A stretch of 64,000 bases of DNA from the NCBI GenBank assembly GCA_018701215.1, contig JABIWH010000044.1, positions 61,318 through 125,317 of the forward strand, in the 5' to 3' direction. Under the pieces are notes generated by a model, which had not been told where the DNA came from, did no database searches, and saw only the letters and a program-made list of their open reading frames with translations. The translations under genes were made by a program, and so were the position numbers. This document shows positions 24,837-34,101 of this stretch, piece after piece. The stretch is from Rhodospirillaceae bacterium (GTDB lineage Bacteria > Pseudomonadota > Alphaproteobacteria > GCA-2731375). Position 1 is the stretch's first letter; each line of letters starts with the position of its first letter.

Positions 24837-25017
24837 ACGATGGCTTCCTTCTGGTATCCTGGATCAGAGCTGCGCGGGAGTTCACACCATAAGGCGATTA
24901 CCGGGAATGGCAACGCTTGCGCCTTGACGGCTCCGCGCTTCGTAGGCAGCATTCGTTCACAATGCAATGGGGTCGGCGCGACAAACAGCGCAACGGTAAT
25001 CACAGACTGGAGGCATC

Positions 25018-26016
25018 ATGAAAAAGCTATTCACGGCAATCGGCGCCAGCATGGTCTTGCTAGCCAGCAACACGGCACTGGCGGACGGCAAGACCCCCGC
25101 CGTGGTCTTTGACATGGGCGGCAAGTTCGACAAATCCTTTAATCAAGGCGTCTACGATGGGGTCGAGAGGTTCCGCAAGGAAACCGGCATCAAGTACCGG
25201 GAATTCGAGGTCAAGAATCCGACCCAGCGGGAACAGGCCATACGCAAGATGGCCCAGCGCGGCGCCGATCCGGTGCTGGGTGTCGGCTTCGCCCAGGCCG
25301 CGGCCATCGAAAAAGGCGCCAAGGCGTTTCCCAAGACCCGCTTTGCCATTATCGACATGGTGGTCGATCAGCCCAATGTCCGCTCCATCGTCTTCAAGGA
25401 ACAGGAAGGTTCATTCCTGGTTGGTATCCTGGCCGCGATGGCATCGAAAACAGGTAAGGTGAGTTTCGTCGGCGGCATGGATATCCCGCTGATCCGGCGC
25501 TTTGAATGCGGCTACTACCAAGGCGTCAAGCATGCCAACGGATCGGCGACGGTCTATGCCAACATGGCCGGCTCCACGCCCGCCGCCTGGAGCGATCCGA
25601 CCAAGGGCGCCGAACTGGCCAAAAGCCAGTTTGACCGGGGTGCCGATGTGGTCTTCGCCGCCGCCGGCAGCACCGGCCTGGGCGCGCTGCAATCCGCCAA
25701 GGACAACGGCAAATACGCCATCGGGGTCGATTCCAACCAGAACTATCTGCATCCGGGCACCATGCTGACCTCGATGCTGAAGCGGGTCGACGTGGCCGCC
25801 TACAAGACCTTCAAAAGCGCCAACGACGGCAGCTGGAAATCCGGTATCCAGGTCCTGGGCCTGGCGGAGGGCGGCATCGATTGGGCCCTGGACGAGCACA
25901 ACAAGCATCTGATCACGCCGGCGATGAAAGCGGCGGTGGGGCAGGCCAAGGCCGATATCATCGCCGGTAAGATCAAGGTACATGATTACATGTCGGACAA
26001 TAAGTGTCCGCGATAG
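25018..26016 (+). CDS. BMP family ABC transporter substrate-binding protein (nucleoside uptake)
   Basis: 332 residues with a cleavable signal peptide (MKKLFTAIGASMVLLASNTALA) and no lipobox Cys. The mature part carries VVFDMGGKFDKSFNQGVYDGVERF, RGADPVLGVGFAQ and IGVDSNQNYLHPGTMLTSMLKR, blocks of the Bmp/PnrA periplasmic nucleoside-binding proteins. The start at 25018 follows a strong GGAGG. It opens an operon that continues with two-domain ATPase, two permeases and nucleoside-degrading enzymes, supporting nucleosides as ligands. Confidence 0.93.
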   Translation: MKKLFTAIGASMVLLASNTALADGKTPAVVFDMGGKFDKSFNQGVYDGVERFRKETGIKYREFEVKNPTQREQAIRKMAQRGADPVLGVGFAQAAAIEKGAKAFPKTRFAIIDMVVDQPNVRSIVFKEQEGSFLVGILAAMASKTGKVSFVGGMDIPLIRRFECGYYQGVKHANGSATVYANMAGSTPAAWSDPTKGAELAKSQFDRGADVVFAAAGSTGLGALQSAKDNGKYAIGVDSNQNYLHPGTMLTSMLKRVDVAAYKTFKSANDGSWKSGIQVLGLAEGGIDWALDEHNKHLITPAMKAAVGQAKADIIAGKIKVHDYMSDNKCPR

Positions 26017-26056
26017 ACGGCACCGCACTGCCGTTGCGTCTTCGGCGGCGGTCAAC

Positions 26057-27616
26057 ATGACCACCGCCGGGGCGCCGGCTATCGCACCCGCAATAACCCT
26101 GAGGGGCATCAACAAGCATTTCGGCCCGGTGCACGCCAACCGGGACGTCTCGCTGTCCGTGCCGGCGGGCAGCATTCACGGCATCGTCGGCGAGAATGGC
26201 GCCGGCAAGTCCACCTTGATGAGCATATTGTACGGCTTTTATCAGGCCGACAGCGGCGCGATCGAGGTTGGCGGCAAGCCCTGCTCCATGCATGGCCCGG
26301 AAGACGCCCTGGCCGCCGGAATTGGCATGGTGCACCAACATTTCATGTTGGTCGATGTCTTCACGGTGTTGGAGAATATCCTGCTGGGTGCCGAGGGCGG
26401 CCCGTTGCTGGCGGGCGGCATGGCAGCGGCACGGGCGGAAGTCGCGCGCCTGGAGGCCGAATATGGACTGCAGATCGACCCGGACGCCGTGGTCGGTGAG
26501 CTGGCGGTAGGTTTGCGCCAGCGGGTGGAATTGCTCAAGGCACTGTATCGGGGCGCCAATATCCTGATCCTGGACGAACCGACCGGCGTACTGACCCCGC
26601 AGGAAGCCGACCGGCTGTTCGAAATCCTGCGTGCCATGCGCGACCGCGGCGTCACGGTGATCCTGATAAGCCACAAATTGCAGGAGATCATGGCCATCAC
26701 CGACAATGTTTCGGTGATGCGCGCGGGCGAAATGGTGGCGCACCGGCGGACGGCGGAGACCACGCGGGCGGAACTGGCGGAGCTGATGGTGGGCCGGCAG
26801 GTTCTGTTGCGCCTGGACAAGACCGCGGCCCAACCGGGCGCCGTTGCCTTGCGGGCGGACGATGTGAGCCTTAGTGACGATGCGGGCATCAGGCGTCTGG
26901 ATGGCATCAGCTTTGACCTTCGTGCGGGCGAGATCGTTGGCATCGCCGGTGTCAGCGGCAACGGGCAAAGCGAATTGCTGGAGGTGCTCGCGGGCATCCG
27001 GCCGCCCAGCCGGGGCCGCCTTGCCGTCCACGGCCGGATCATCGACAGGGAGCATCCCGCCGACGCGGGCGAGTTGCGGCGCCTTGGCCTGGCCCATGTG
27101 CCCGAGGACCGCCAGCGCATGGGTATGATACCTGCATTCGCGGCGTGGGAGACGGCTATCCTGGGCTATCACCATGACCCGGCCTATACCGGGCCTCTGC
27201 TATTGAAAGGCGCGGACATCGTGGCCGATACCGCCGGTAAAATGGCGCGCTTTGACGTACGTCCAGCGGATCCATATTTGGCCTCGGACAGTTTCTCGGG
27301 CGGCAATCAGCAAAAGCTGGTGCTGGCGCGCGAGATTGAGCGCCGCCCGGACATTCTGCTGGTGGGCCAACCCACCCGGGGCGTCGATATCGGCGCCATA
27401 GAGTTCATCCATCAACAGATAATGCAGATGCGTGACCGGGGCTGCGCCGTGCTGCTGGTCTCGGTCGAGCTCGACGAGATCCTGTCCCTCAGCGACCGCA
27501 TTCTGGTGATGTTCGAGGGCCGCATCGTTGGCGAGGTAGATGGGGACAAGGCCGATGCCCGAACCATCGGCCTGATGATGGCCAATGCCATGGACACCCA
27601 GGCCGCCCATGGCTAG
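26057..27616 (+). CDS. ABC transporter ATP-binding protein, two fused ABC domains (nucleoside type)
   Basis: Started at ATG 26057 (MTTAGAPAIAPAITLRGINKHFG), 519 residues; an earlier in-frame start would overlap the binding-protein gene. The first ABC domain has Walker A GENGAGKST and Walker B ILILDEPTGVLTP. The second has the degenerate Walker A GVSGNGQSE, the signature FSGGNQQKLVLARE and ILLVGQPTRGVD. Fused, uneven ABC domains of this kind drive ribose/nucleoside-type importers. It overlaps the first permease gene by 8 nt. Confidence 0.92.
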   Translation: MTTAGAPAIAPAITLRGINKHFGPVHANRDVSLSVPAGSIHGIVGENGAGKSTLMSILYGFYQADSGAIEVGGKPCSMHGPEDALAAGIGMVHQHFMLVDVFTVLENILLGAEGGPLLAGGMAAARAEVARLEAEYGLQIDPDAVVGELAVGLRQRVELLKALYRGANILILDEPTGVLTPQEADRLFEILRAMRDRGVTVILISHKLQEIMAITDNVSVMRAGEMVAHRRTAETTRAELAELMVGRQVLLRLDKTAAQPGAVALRADDVSLSDDAGIRRLDGISFDLRAGEIVGIAGVSGNGQSELLEVLAGIRPPSRGRLAVHGRIIDREHPADAGELRRLGLAHVPEDRQRMGMIPAFAAWETAILGYHHDPAYTGPLLLKGADIVADTAGKMARFDVRPADPYLASDSFSGGNQQKLVLAREIERRPDILLVGQPTRGVDIGAIEFIHQQIMQMRDRGCAVLLVSVELDEILSLSDRILVMFEGRIVGEVDGDKADARTIGLMMANAMDTQAAHG

Positions 27617-28730
27617 CGCGCCGGACAAGCTGCCGGCCTGGATCGATATCGGTCTGCTACCGGTGATCAACCTAGCCCTGGCCCTCATGGTCTCGGGCCT
27701 GTTGATCGCCGCCCTGGGCCAGGACCCGTTCGAGGCTACCTGGATCATGCTGCGCGGCGCCTTCGGCTATCAGGAGGGCCTGGGCTATACCCTTTATTAT
27801 GCCACCAACTTCATCTTTACCGGTCTGGCCGTGGCGGTGGCTTTTCACGCGGGGCTATTCAATATCGGCGGCGAGGGTCAGGCCTACATGGGCGGCCTGG
27901 GTGTCGGCATCGCCTGTCTGGCCCTGGATCAGCACCTGCCGTTTGCCCTGATGCTACCGGTTTCCGTTTTGGCCGCCGCGCTGTTCGGTGCCGCCTGGGC
28001 CTATATCCCGGCCTATCTGCAGGCCAAGCGCGGCAGCCACATTGTTATCACCACCATCATGTTCAACTTCATCGCCGCCTCCGTGATGGTCTATCTACTG
28101 GTCAATGTCTTCATCAAGCCGGGGCAGATGTCGCCGGAAAGCCGGGAGTTCGCCGCCGCCGCCTGGCTGCCCTATATGCACGAGGCGTTCGCCTGGTTCG
28201 GTCTCGATGTCGCGCAGTCACCCCTGAACCTCTCGCTGCTCTGGGCCCTGCTGTGCTGCGTTCTGGTCTGGGGTCTGATCTGGCATACGCGATGGGGTTA
28301 CGAGATCCGCGCGGTGGGCGCCAACGCCGCCGCCGCCATTTATGCCGGCATCCCGCCGGCCCGGATTATTATCATCGCCATGTGTATCTCGGGCGCCCTG
28401 TCGGGCTTCGTCGGCGTCAACGAATTGAACGGCGTGCAGCACCGTTTGTTGCTGGATTTCGCCGCCGGTTATGGCTTCACCGGCATCGCGGTATCGTTGA
28501 TGGGGCGCAATCATCCCCTGGGCATCGTGCTGGCCGGATTGCTGTTTGGCGCGCTGTATCAGGGCGGGGCCGAACTGGCCTTCGAGAATTCGGCCTTCAC
28601 CCCGGACCTGATCGTGGTGATCCAAGGTCTGGTGGTGCTGTTTTCCGGCGCCTTGAGCTATATGTTGCGCGGCCCCGCCGAGCGACTGTTCCTGCGCCTC
28701 GCCGCGCCAGCTGCCGCCTTGGAGGCCTAG
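27609..28730 (+). CDS. ABC transporter permease (nucleoside type), first
   Basis: Started at ATG 27609 (MASAPDKLPAWIDIGLLPVINLALALMVS), 373 residues. There are about nine to ten membrane helices, and it contains FHAGLFNIGGEGQAYMGGLGVG and YEIRAVGANAAAAIYAGI, the BPD_transp_2-type permease motifs. It forms the channel with the permease encoded next (4 bp gap). The N-terminus overlaps the end of the ATPase gene. Confidence 0.92.
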   Translation: MASAPDKLPAWIDIGLLPVINLALALMVSGLLIAALGQDPFEATWIMLRGAFGYQEGLGYTLYYATNFIFTGLAVAVAFHAGLFNIGGEGQAYMGGLGVGIACLALDQHLPFALMLPVSVLAAALFGAAWAYIPAYLQAKRGSHIVITTIMFNFIAASVMVYLLVNVFIKPGQMSPESREFAAAAWLPYMHEAFAWFGLDVAQSPLNLSLLWALLCCVLVWGLIWHTRWGYEIRAVGANAAAAIYAGIPPARIIIIAMCISGALSGFVGVNELNGVQHRLLLDFAAGYGFTGIAVSLMGRNHPLGIVLAGLLFGALYQGGAELAFENSAFTPDLIVVIQGLVVLFSGALSYMLRGPAERLFLRLAAPAAALEA

Positions 28731-28734
28731 GGCA

Positions 28735-29709
28735 ATGGCGGAGGATTTCCTGCTCGTCATCCTGACCCTTGATGCCACCATTCGCGTCTCGGTCCCGTTG
28801 ATCCTGGCCGCCCTGGCGGGCCTGGTGGTGGAGCGTTCCGGCATCATCGATATCGGTCTGGAGGGCAAGATGCTGGCCGCCGCCTTCGCCGCCGGCACAG
28901 TGGCTTATCTGAGCGGCTCCGCCTGGCTGGGTCTGGGCGCGGGCATTGTGATCTCGGTGCTGCTGGCGCTTTTGCACGGCTTTGCCTGCATCACGCACAG
29001 GGGCAATCAGATCGTCAGCGGCGTCGCCATCAATATTCTGGCCTCGGGCCTGACCGTGCTGCTGGGCATCTCGTGGTTTTCCTTGGGCGGGCTGACCCCG
29101 CCTTTGACCGGCAGTGCGCGGTTCATGTCCCTGACCTGGCCCGGCGCCGAGGTTCTGGCGGGCACGCCCATCCTGGGTCAGCTCTATGCCGAACTGTTGA
29201 GCGGCCACAACATTCTGGTCTATCTGGCGTTCCTGTGCGTACCGGCGGTCTGGTGGCTGCTCTACCGCACCCGCTTCGGTTTGCGTCTGCGGGCCACGGG
29301 AGAGAACCCGGCGGCGGTGGACACGGCGGGGATCTCGGTCATTCGCATGCGCTATCTGGCCCTGATCATCTGCGGCATCCTGTGCGGCATCGCCGGCAGC
29401 TATCTCTCCACCGGGCATGGCGCGGGCTTCGTACGCGAGATGACCGCCGGCAAGGGCTTCATTGCGCTGGCCGCCATGATCTTCGGCAAATGGCGGCCCG
29501 TGCCGGTGCTGTTCGCCTGTCTGCTGTTCGGCTTTCTCGATGCCATCGCCATCCGCCTGCAAGGCGTTGAAGTGCCCCTGATTGGCGAAATGCCGGTACA
29601 ATTCATCCAGGCATTGCCGTATATTCTAACCGTTGTGCTATTGGCCGGCTTCATCGGCCGGGCCATCGCGCCCAAGGCCTCCGGCATACCTTACGTGAAG
29701 GAGCACTGA
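28735..29709 (+). CDS. ABC transporter permease (nucleoside type), second
   Basis: 324 residues, about eight to nine helices. It has the same family blocks in shorter form (VVERSGIIDIGLEGKMLAAAFAAG, FGLRLRATGENPAAVDTAGI). The second permease is usually the smaller one in these importers. Its stop is followed 2 bp later by the cdd start, so uptake and catabolism are on one transcript. The ribosome site for cdd (AAGGAG) lies in its last codons. Confidence 0.92.
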   Translation: MAEDFLLVILTLDATIRVSVPLILAALAGLVVERSGIIDIGLEGKMLAAAFAAGTVAYLSGSAWLGLGAGIVISVLLALLHGFACITHRGNQIVSGVAINILASGLTVLLGISWFSLGGLTPPLTGSARFMSLTWPGAEVLAGTPILGQLYAELLSGHNILVYLAFLCVPAVWWLLYRTRFGLRLRATGENPAAVDTAGISVIRMRYLALIICGILCGIAGSYLSTGHGAGFVREMTAGKGFIALAAMIFGKWRPVPVLFACLLFGFLDAIAIRLQGVEVPLIGEMPVQFIQALPYILTVVLLAGFIGRAIAPKASGIPYVKEH

Positions 29710-29711
29710 GC

Positions 29712-30116
29712 ATGATTGGGAGCATGACCGACGAGCTTTTGCAAACCGCCCTGGCGGCGCGCGAGAAAGCCCATGCGCCTTATTCCAAATTCAAGGTCGG
29801 CGCCGCCGTGCGGGGGGAAAACGGCCAGATATTCAGCGGCTGCAACATTGAAAACGCCGCCTACCCGGAGGGCATCTGCGCCGAGACGGCGGCCATCGCG
29901 GCCATGGTGCTGGCCGGGGAAAGCAAGATTATGGAGATCCTGGTGGTCGGCGTCAGCGACCGGCCCGTGACGCCCTGCGGCGGCTGCCGCCAGCGTATTC
30001 GCGAGTTTGCCGGGCCGCATACGCCAATCCACATCGCCAACCCTGACGGCGTGCTGGAAACCCTGACCCTGGAGCAATTGTTGCCGCAATCGTTTGGTCC
30101 GGACAATTTGTCATGA
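29712..30116 (+). CDS. cdd: cytidine deaminase
   Basis: 134 residues, the homotetrameric type. Zinc and catalytic residues appear in CNIENAAYPEGICAETAAIAAM (Cys and the His-replacing Cys, Glu) and PCGGCRQRIREF. It converts cytidine and deoxycytidine to uridine and deoxyuridine. I take ATG 29712 because AAGGAG lies 8 nt upstream; ATG 29724 is an alternative without a well-spaced site. It overlaps the next gene by ATGA. Confidence 0.95.
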   Translation: MIGSMTDELLQTALAAREKAHAPYSKFKVGAAVRGENGQIFSGCNIENAAYPEGICAETAAIAAMVLAGESKIMEILVVGVSDRPVTPCGGCRQRIREFAGPHTPIHIANPDGVLETLTLEQLLPQSFGPDNLS

Positions 30117-30910
30117 CTGCGCAACAGGTCATCGAACAGCGGTGTCCGAATTTTCGGCCACGGGTCGGCGTTGTACTGGGTTCGGGACTGGGCGGGCTGG
30201 CCGAACAGTTGACCAAGGTGACGGCCGTTTCTTATGGCGAGTTGCCTGGTTTCCCCACGCCGGGGGTCAGCGGCCATCCGGGCCAATTGTTGCTGGGCAG
30301 GGCCGGGGCCACGCCGGTGGCCCTGTTGCAGGGCCGGGCGCATCTATATGAAGACGGCCGGGCCGATGCCATGGCCGTTGCCATCCGCACCCTGGCCGGC
30401 CTGGGCTGCGAAAGCCTGGTGCTGACCAACGCCGCCGGCGGTCTGGATGACGACATGGAACCGGGCAGCATCATGTTATTGACGGATCATATAAATTTCA
30501 CCGGGCAATCGCCCCTGTTCGGCGCCACGGGCGATGACCGATTTGTCGATATGTCAGAGGCCTACGATGCTGATCTGCGGCGACATTTTTTGGCCTTGGC
30601 CGCGGGCATGGATCTGGTCTTGCACCAAGGTGTCTATGCCTGGTTCGCCGGGCCGAATTTCGAGACCCCGGCGGAAGTCCGCGCCGCCGGCATCCTGGGC
30701 GCCAATGCGGTCGGCATGTCGACGGTGCCAGAGGTGGTCCTGGCCCGCCACGCCGGGCTGCGGGTTGCAGCACTATCCATTATCACCAACCGGGCAGCGG
30801 GCTTGAGCGATACCCCCTTGAGCCACGCGCAGACCAAGGCCAATGCGACCCTGGCCACCGACCAGGTACGGCGGCTGCTGACGGCGTTCCTGTCGGAGTA
30901 CGGCCTATGA
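30113..30910 (+). CDS. purine nucleoside phosphorylase (trimeric type)
   Basis: 265 residues. Motifs of trimeric PNP are GVVLGSGLGGLAEQL (phosphate loop), SGHPGQLLLG, LTNAAGGLDDDMEPGS, HINFTGQSPLFG and the purine-binding WFAGPNFETPAEVRAAG with ITNRAAGLSD. It splits inosine or guanosine with phosphate to base and ribose 1-phosphate, which DeoB (two genes downstream) converts to ribose 5-phosphate. It overlaps both neighbours by ATGA. Confidence 0.94.
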   Translation: MTAQQVIEQRCPNFRPRVGVVLGSGLGGLAEQLTKVTAVSYGELPGFPTPGVSGHPGQLLLGRAGATPVALLQGRAHLYEDGRADAMAVAIRTLAGLGCESLVLTNAAGGLDDDMEPGSIMLLTDHINFTGQSPLFGATGDDRFVDMSEAYDADLRRHFLALAAGMDLVLHQGVYAWFAGPNFETPAEVRAAGILGANAVGMSTVPEVVLARHAGLRVAALSIITNRAAGLSDTPLSHAQTKANATLATDQVRRLLTAFLSEYGL

Positions 30911-32223
30911 ACCTGCTGCCCCAGGAAATTATCCGCCGCAAGCGGGACGGCGAAACCTTGCGAGAGGAAGAAATCGCCTTCATGGTGCGGGGCCTGACGG
31001 ACGGCGGCATCGGCGACGGCCAGATCGCCGCCTTCGCCATGGCGGTCTTCTTCCAAGGCATGAGCATGGCGGAGCGGATCACTCTGACCCGCGCCATGAC
31101 CCAGTCGGGCACGGTGATCGCGTGGTCCGGCCTAGACCTGCCGGGGCCGGTGGTGGACAAACATTCCACGGGCGGTGTCGGCGACAAGGTCTCCCTGGTG
31201 CTGGCGCCCATCGTGGCCGCCTGCGGCGGCTTCGTACCGATGATTTCGGGCCGGGGGCTGGGCCACACGGGCGGCACCTTGGATAAGCTGGATGCAATTC
31301 CGGGCTATAACAGCACGCCGGACCTGGCGCTGTTTCAGCAAACCGTGCGGGCGGTGGGCTGCGCCATCATCGGGCAGACCGGCGATCTTGCGCCCGCCGA
31401 CGGCCGCCTTTATGCCATCCGCGATGTCACGGCGACGGTGGAATCAATCCCCCTGATCACGGCATCGATCCTGTCCAAAAAGCTCGCCGCCGGGCTGGAT
31501 GCCTTGGTGATGGACGTCAAAACCGGCAGCGGCGCCTTTGCCAACCAGATCGGCATGGCGCGGGAGTTGGCGGAAAGCATCGTCACCGTGGCCAATGGCG
31601 CCGGCTTACCAACACGCGCCCTGATTACAGATATGGACCAGGTCCTGGGCCGCAACGTCGGCAATGCCCTGGAGGTGGCGGAGGCATTGGCGTTCTTGAA
31701 GAATGACAATCCCGATCCACGCCTGCGCGAGGTGGTCCTGGCCCTGGCACGGGAAATGCTGGATTTAGCGGGTCTGAGCGCCGATCCGGCAGCCGCCCTG
31801 GACAGTGGACGGGCCTTGGAGGTTTTTGCCCATATGATCCATGTTTTGGGCGGTCCGGCGGATCTGGCCGAAAACAGCATTCTCTATCTGCCCATCGCAG
31901 CGGTCGTGAAACCATGCCTGGCGCATCAATCAGGCGCGGTACGGACCATGGACACGCGGCGCATTGGTGTCGCGGTGCTGGCCATGGGCGGCGGCCGCCG
32001 CGATGCCGCCGATGACATCAACCCAAGCGTCGGGTTGAGCGACGTCTGCAACGTCGGCAACCGGGTCGAAGTGGGCCAGCCCCTGGCCATGGTGCATGCG
32101 GCCAGCGAAGCCGACGCCAACGCCGCCATCGCCGAGATAAGATCGGCCATATCGATCGGCGAGAGAGCCGCGGCCAAGCCGGTCATCCTGGAACAAGTCG
32201 CCGGACCAGGATCCGGGGCATGA
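30907..32223 (+). CDS. deoA: thymidine phosphorylase
   Basis: 438 residues. The glycosyl-transferase family 3 core is seen in VDKHSTGGVGDKVSLVLAPIVAACGG and the phosphate-binding SGRGLGHTGGTLDKLD. DVKTGSGAFANQIGMARELAES and the C-terminal pyrimidine-phosphorylase domain follow. It splits thymidine and deoxyuridine to base and deoxyribose 1-phosphate. It overlaps PNP and deoB by ATGA, so the three are translationally linked. deoC, which would continue the pathway, is not present here. Confidence 0.95.
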   Translation: MNLLPQEIIRRKRDGETLREEEIAFMVRGLTDGGIGDGQIAAFAMAVFFQGMSMAERITLTRAMTQSGTVIAWSGLDLPGPVVDKHSTGGVGDKVSLVLAPIVAACGGFVPMISGRGLGHTGGTLDKLDAIPGYNSTPDLALFQQTVRAVGCAIIGQTGDLAPADGRLYAIRDVTATVESIPLITASILSKKLAAGLDALVMDVKTGSGAFANQIGMARELAESIVTVANGAGLPTRALITDMDQVLGRNVGNALEVAEALAFLKNDNPDPRLREVVLALAREMLDLAGLSADPAAALDSGRALEVFAHMIHVLGGPADLAENSILYLPIAAVVKPCLAHQSGAVRTMDTRRIGVAVLAMGGGRRDAADDINPSVGLSDVCNVGNRVEVGQPLAMVHAASEADANAAIAEIRSAISIGERAAAKPVILEQVAGPGSGA

Positions 32224-33401
32224 GCCGGGCTTTCATCCTGGTGATGGATTCCTTCGGCATTGGCGCCAGCGCGGATGCGGATAAATTCGGCGATACCGGC
32301 GCTAACACGCTGGGCCATATCGCAGCCGGCCATGGCCTGCAGCTGCCCAACCTGGCACGTCTGGGCCTGGCCCGGGCCGCCGGCGCCGCCAGCGGTGGAG
32401 CGGCGCTGTCCCTGGGTTACGACGGCGCCCCAAGCGGGGCCTGGGGTTATGCGGCGGAACAAAGCCTGGGCAAGGATACCCCCAGCGGCCATTGGGAAAT
32501 CGCCGGCCTGCCGGTGACTTTCGAATGGGGCTTCTTTCCCAACACACAGCCCTGTTTTCCCGGCGAACTTATCGATCAGCTGATCGCCCGCTGTGATTTG
32601 CCCGGCATCCTGGGCAACAAGCATGCTTCCGGTACCGAAATAATCGCCGAACTTGGCGCCGAACATATCCGGACGGGCAAGCCGATTTGCTATACTTCCG
32701 CCGATTCCGTGTTTCAGATCGCCGCCCATGAAGAGCATTTCGGCCTGCAACGCCTGTACGATCTGTGCACCATGGCCAAGCAAGAGGTCGACGCCCTGAA
32801 TATCGCCCGGGTTATTGCCCGGCCGTTCCTGGGCGAAGACGCCGCCACCTTCAAACGCACCGCCAACCGCAAGGACTTGACCACGCCGCCGCCTGGCGAG
32901 ACCTTGCTGGACCGCCTGCTGGCGGACGGCGGCGAGGTCGTCTCGGTCGGCAAAATCGGCGATATTTTCGGCCATAGAGGTATCAGCCGTACGCTAAAGG
33001 CGGCGGACAACATGGCCCTGTTCGACGTCCTGTTGCAGCAGGCCGAAGAGGCCTCGGAACATAGCCTGATCTTCACCAACTTCGTCGATTTCGACATGCT
33101 GTACGGCCACCGCCGGGATGTGGCAGGTTATGCGCATGCCTTGCAGGCCTTCGATGCCCGCCTGCCGGAATTCCTATCCCGCCTGCGGCCCGGCGATCTG
33201 GCCCTGATCACCGCCGATCACGGTTGCGATCCAACCTTTCGGGGCACGGACCATACGCGGGAGCATGTACCGGTGCTGTTCTTTGGCCCGGGCGTCGGCG
33301 GCCAGGCCCTGGGCGGCCGGAACAGCTTTGCCGACATGGGGCAAACCATCGCCGCTCATCTGGGCCTCGCGCCCCTGGCGCATGGGGAGGCCTGCCTGTG
33401 A
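32220..33401 (+). CDS. deoB: phosphopentomutase
   Basis: 393 residues, alkaline-phosphatase superfamily with two metal sites: FILVMDSFGIGASADADKFGDTGANTLGHIA at the N-terminus and ITADHGCDPTFRGTDHTREHVPVLFFGP near the C-terminus, plus the phosphorylated-Thr region GKDTPSGHWE. It converts (deoxy)ribose 1-phosphate to the 5-phosphate. Length is normal. The stop codon overlaps the GTG start of the next HAD gene. Confidence 0.95.
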   Translation: MSRAFILVMDSFGIGASADADKFGDTGANTLGHIAAGHGLQLPNLARLGLARAAGAASGGAALSLGYDGAPSGAWGYAAEQSLGKDTPSGHWEIAGLPVTFEWGFFPNTQPCFPGELIDQLIARCDLPGILGNKHASGTEIIAELGAEHIRTGKPICYTSADSVFQIAAHEEHFGLQRLYDLCTMAKQEVDALNIARVIARPFLGEDAATFKRTANRKDLTTPPPGETLLDRLLADGGEVVSVGKIGDIFGHRGISRTLKAADNMALFDVLLQQAEEASEHSLIFTNFVDFDMLYGHRRDVAGYAHALQAFDARLPEFLSRLRPGDLALITADHGCDPTFRGTDHTREHVPVLFFGPGVGGQALGGRNSFADMGQTIAAHLGLAPLAHGEACL

Positions 33402-34099
33402 GCGTGGAAATCATCGCCCTGGATGCCGACGATACCCTGTGGCACAGCGAAAGCCGCTTTCAGGACACGCAGCTGCGCCTGTCGGAAATTCTCGACCGGC
33501 ATGCGCCCCATGATGAGGTACAGGCGCACCTGCACGAACTCGAAGACCGCAACATCAAGCTGTTCGGCTATGGCATCAAGGGGTTCACGCTGTCCATGGT
33601 GGAAGCGGCGATCGAGATTTCGCAAGGGCAAATCACCGCCGGCGAGATCCACGAGATCGTCATGATGGGCAAGGCGATGCTGGAAATGCCCATGGAGCTA
33701 TTGGCTGGCGTGGTGGAGACGCTGGAGATATTGGGCCGGAACTACCCATTGTTCCTGATCACCAAGGGCGATCATATGGATCAATACAACAAGATCGAAA
33801 AATCCGGCCTAGGGGACCATTTCAAGGAAATCGAGGTGCTCCTGAACAAGGACGTGGCCGCCTACCGCGAGCTTTTCGCCCGCCATCGCACCGATCCGGC
33901 CAAGGTCATGATGGTGGGCAATTCCATTCCCTCGGATATCCTGCCGGTGTTGGAGCTGGGCGGGCATGGGACCTACATCCCCTATCATGTCACCGCCTCG
34001 TTCGAGAGACACCAGAGCGAGCCGGACCACCCCCGCTTTCGCCGCCTGAAGACGATCCAGGCGCTACCGGAACTGCTGCTAAAGATGAATGGAGGCTAA
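33398..34099 (+). CDS. HAD family hydrolase in nucleoside operon
   Basis: I start at GTG 33398, which overlaps the deoB stop (GTGA). The open frame reaches back to 33224, but that part lies in deoB and lacks family features. It is 233 residues. The HAD motif I is ALDADDTLWHSE (Asp-x-Asp), motif II ITKGD and motif IV MVGNSIPSDILP. It could dephosphorylate a nucleotide or sugar phosphate. Its place after deoB and before an exported phosphatase suggests a role in nucleotide salvage. Substrate unproven. Confidence 0.87.
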   Translation: MSVEIIALDADDTLWHSESRFQDTQLRLSEILDRHAPHDEVQAHLHELEDRNIKLFGYGIKGFTLSMVEAAIEISQGQITAGEIHEIVMMGKAMLEMPMELLAGVVETLEILGRNYPLFLITKGDHMDQYNKIEKSGLGDHFKEIEVLLNKDVAAYRELFARHRTDPAKVMMVGNSIPSDILPVLELGGHGTYIPYHVTASFERHQSEPDHPRFRRLKTIQALPELLLKMNGG

Positions 34100-34101
34100 C
34101 C

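Noticed and set aside
25973..27175. 400-codon minus-strand frame
   Set aside because: Lies opposite the two-domain ATPase gene, which has complete Walker and signature motifs.
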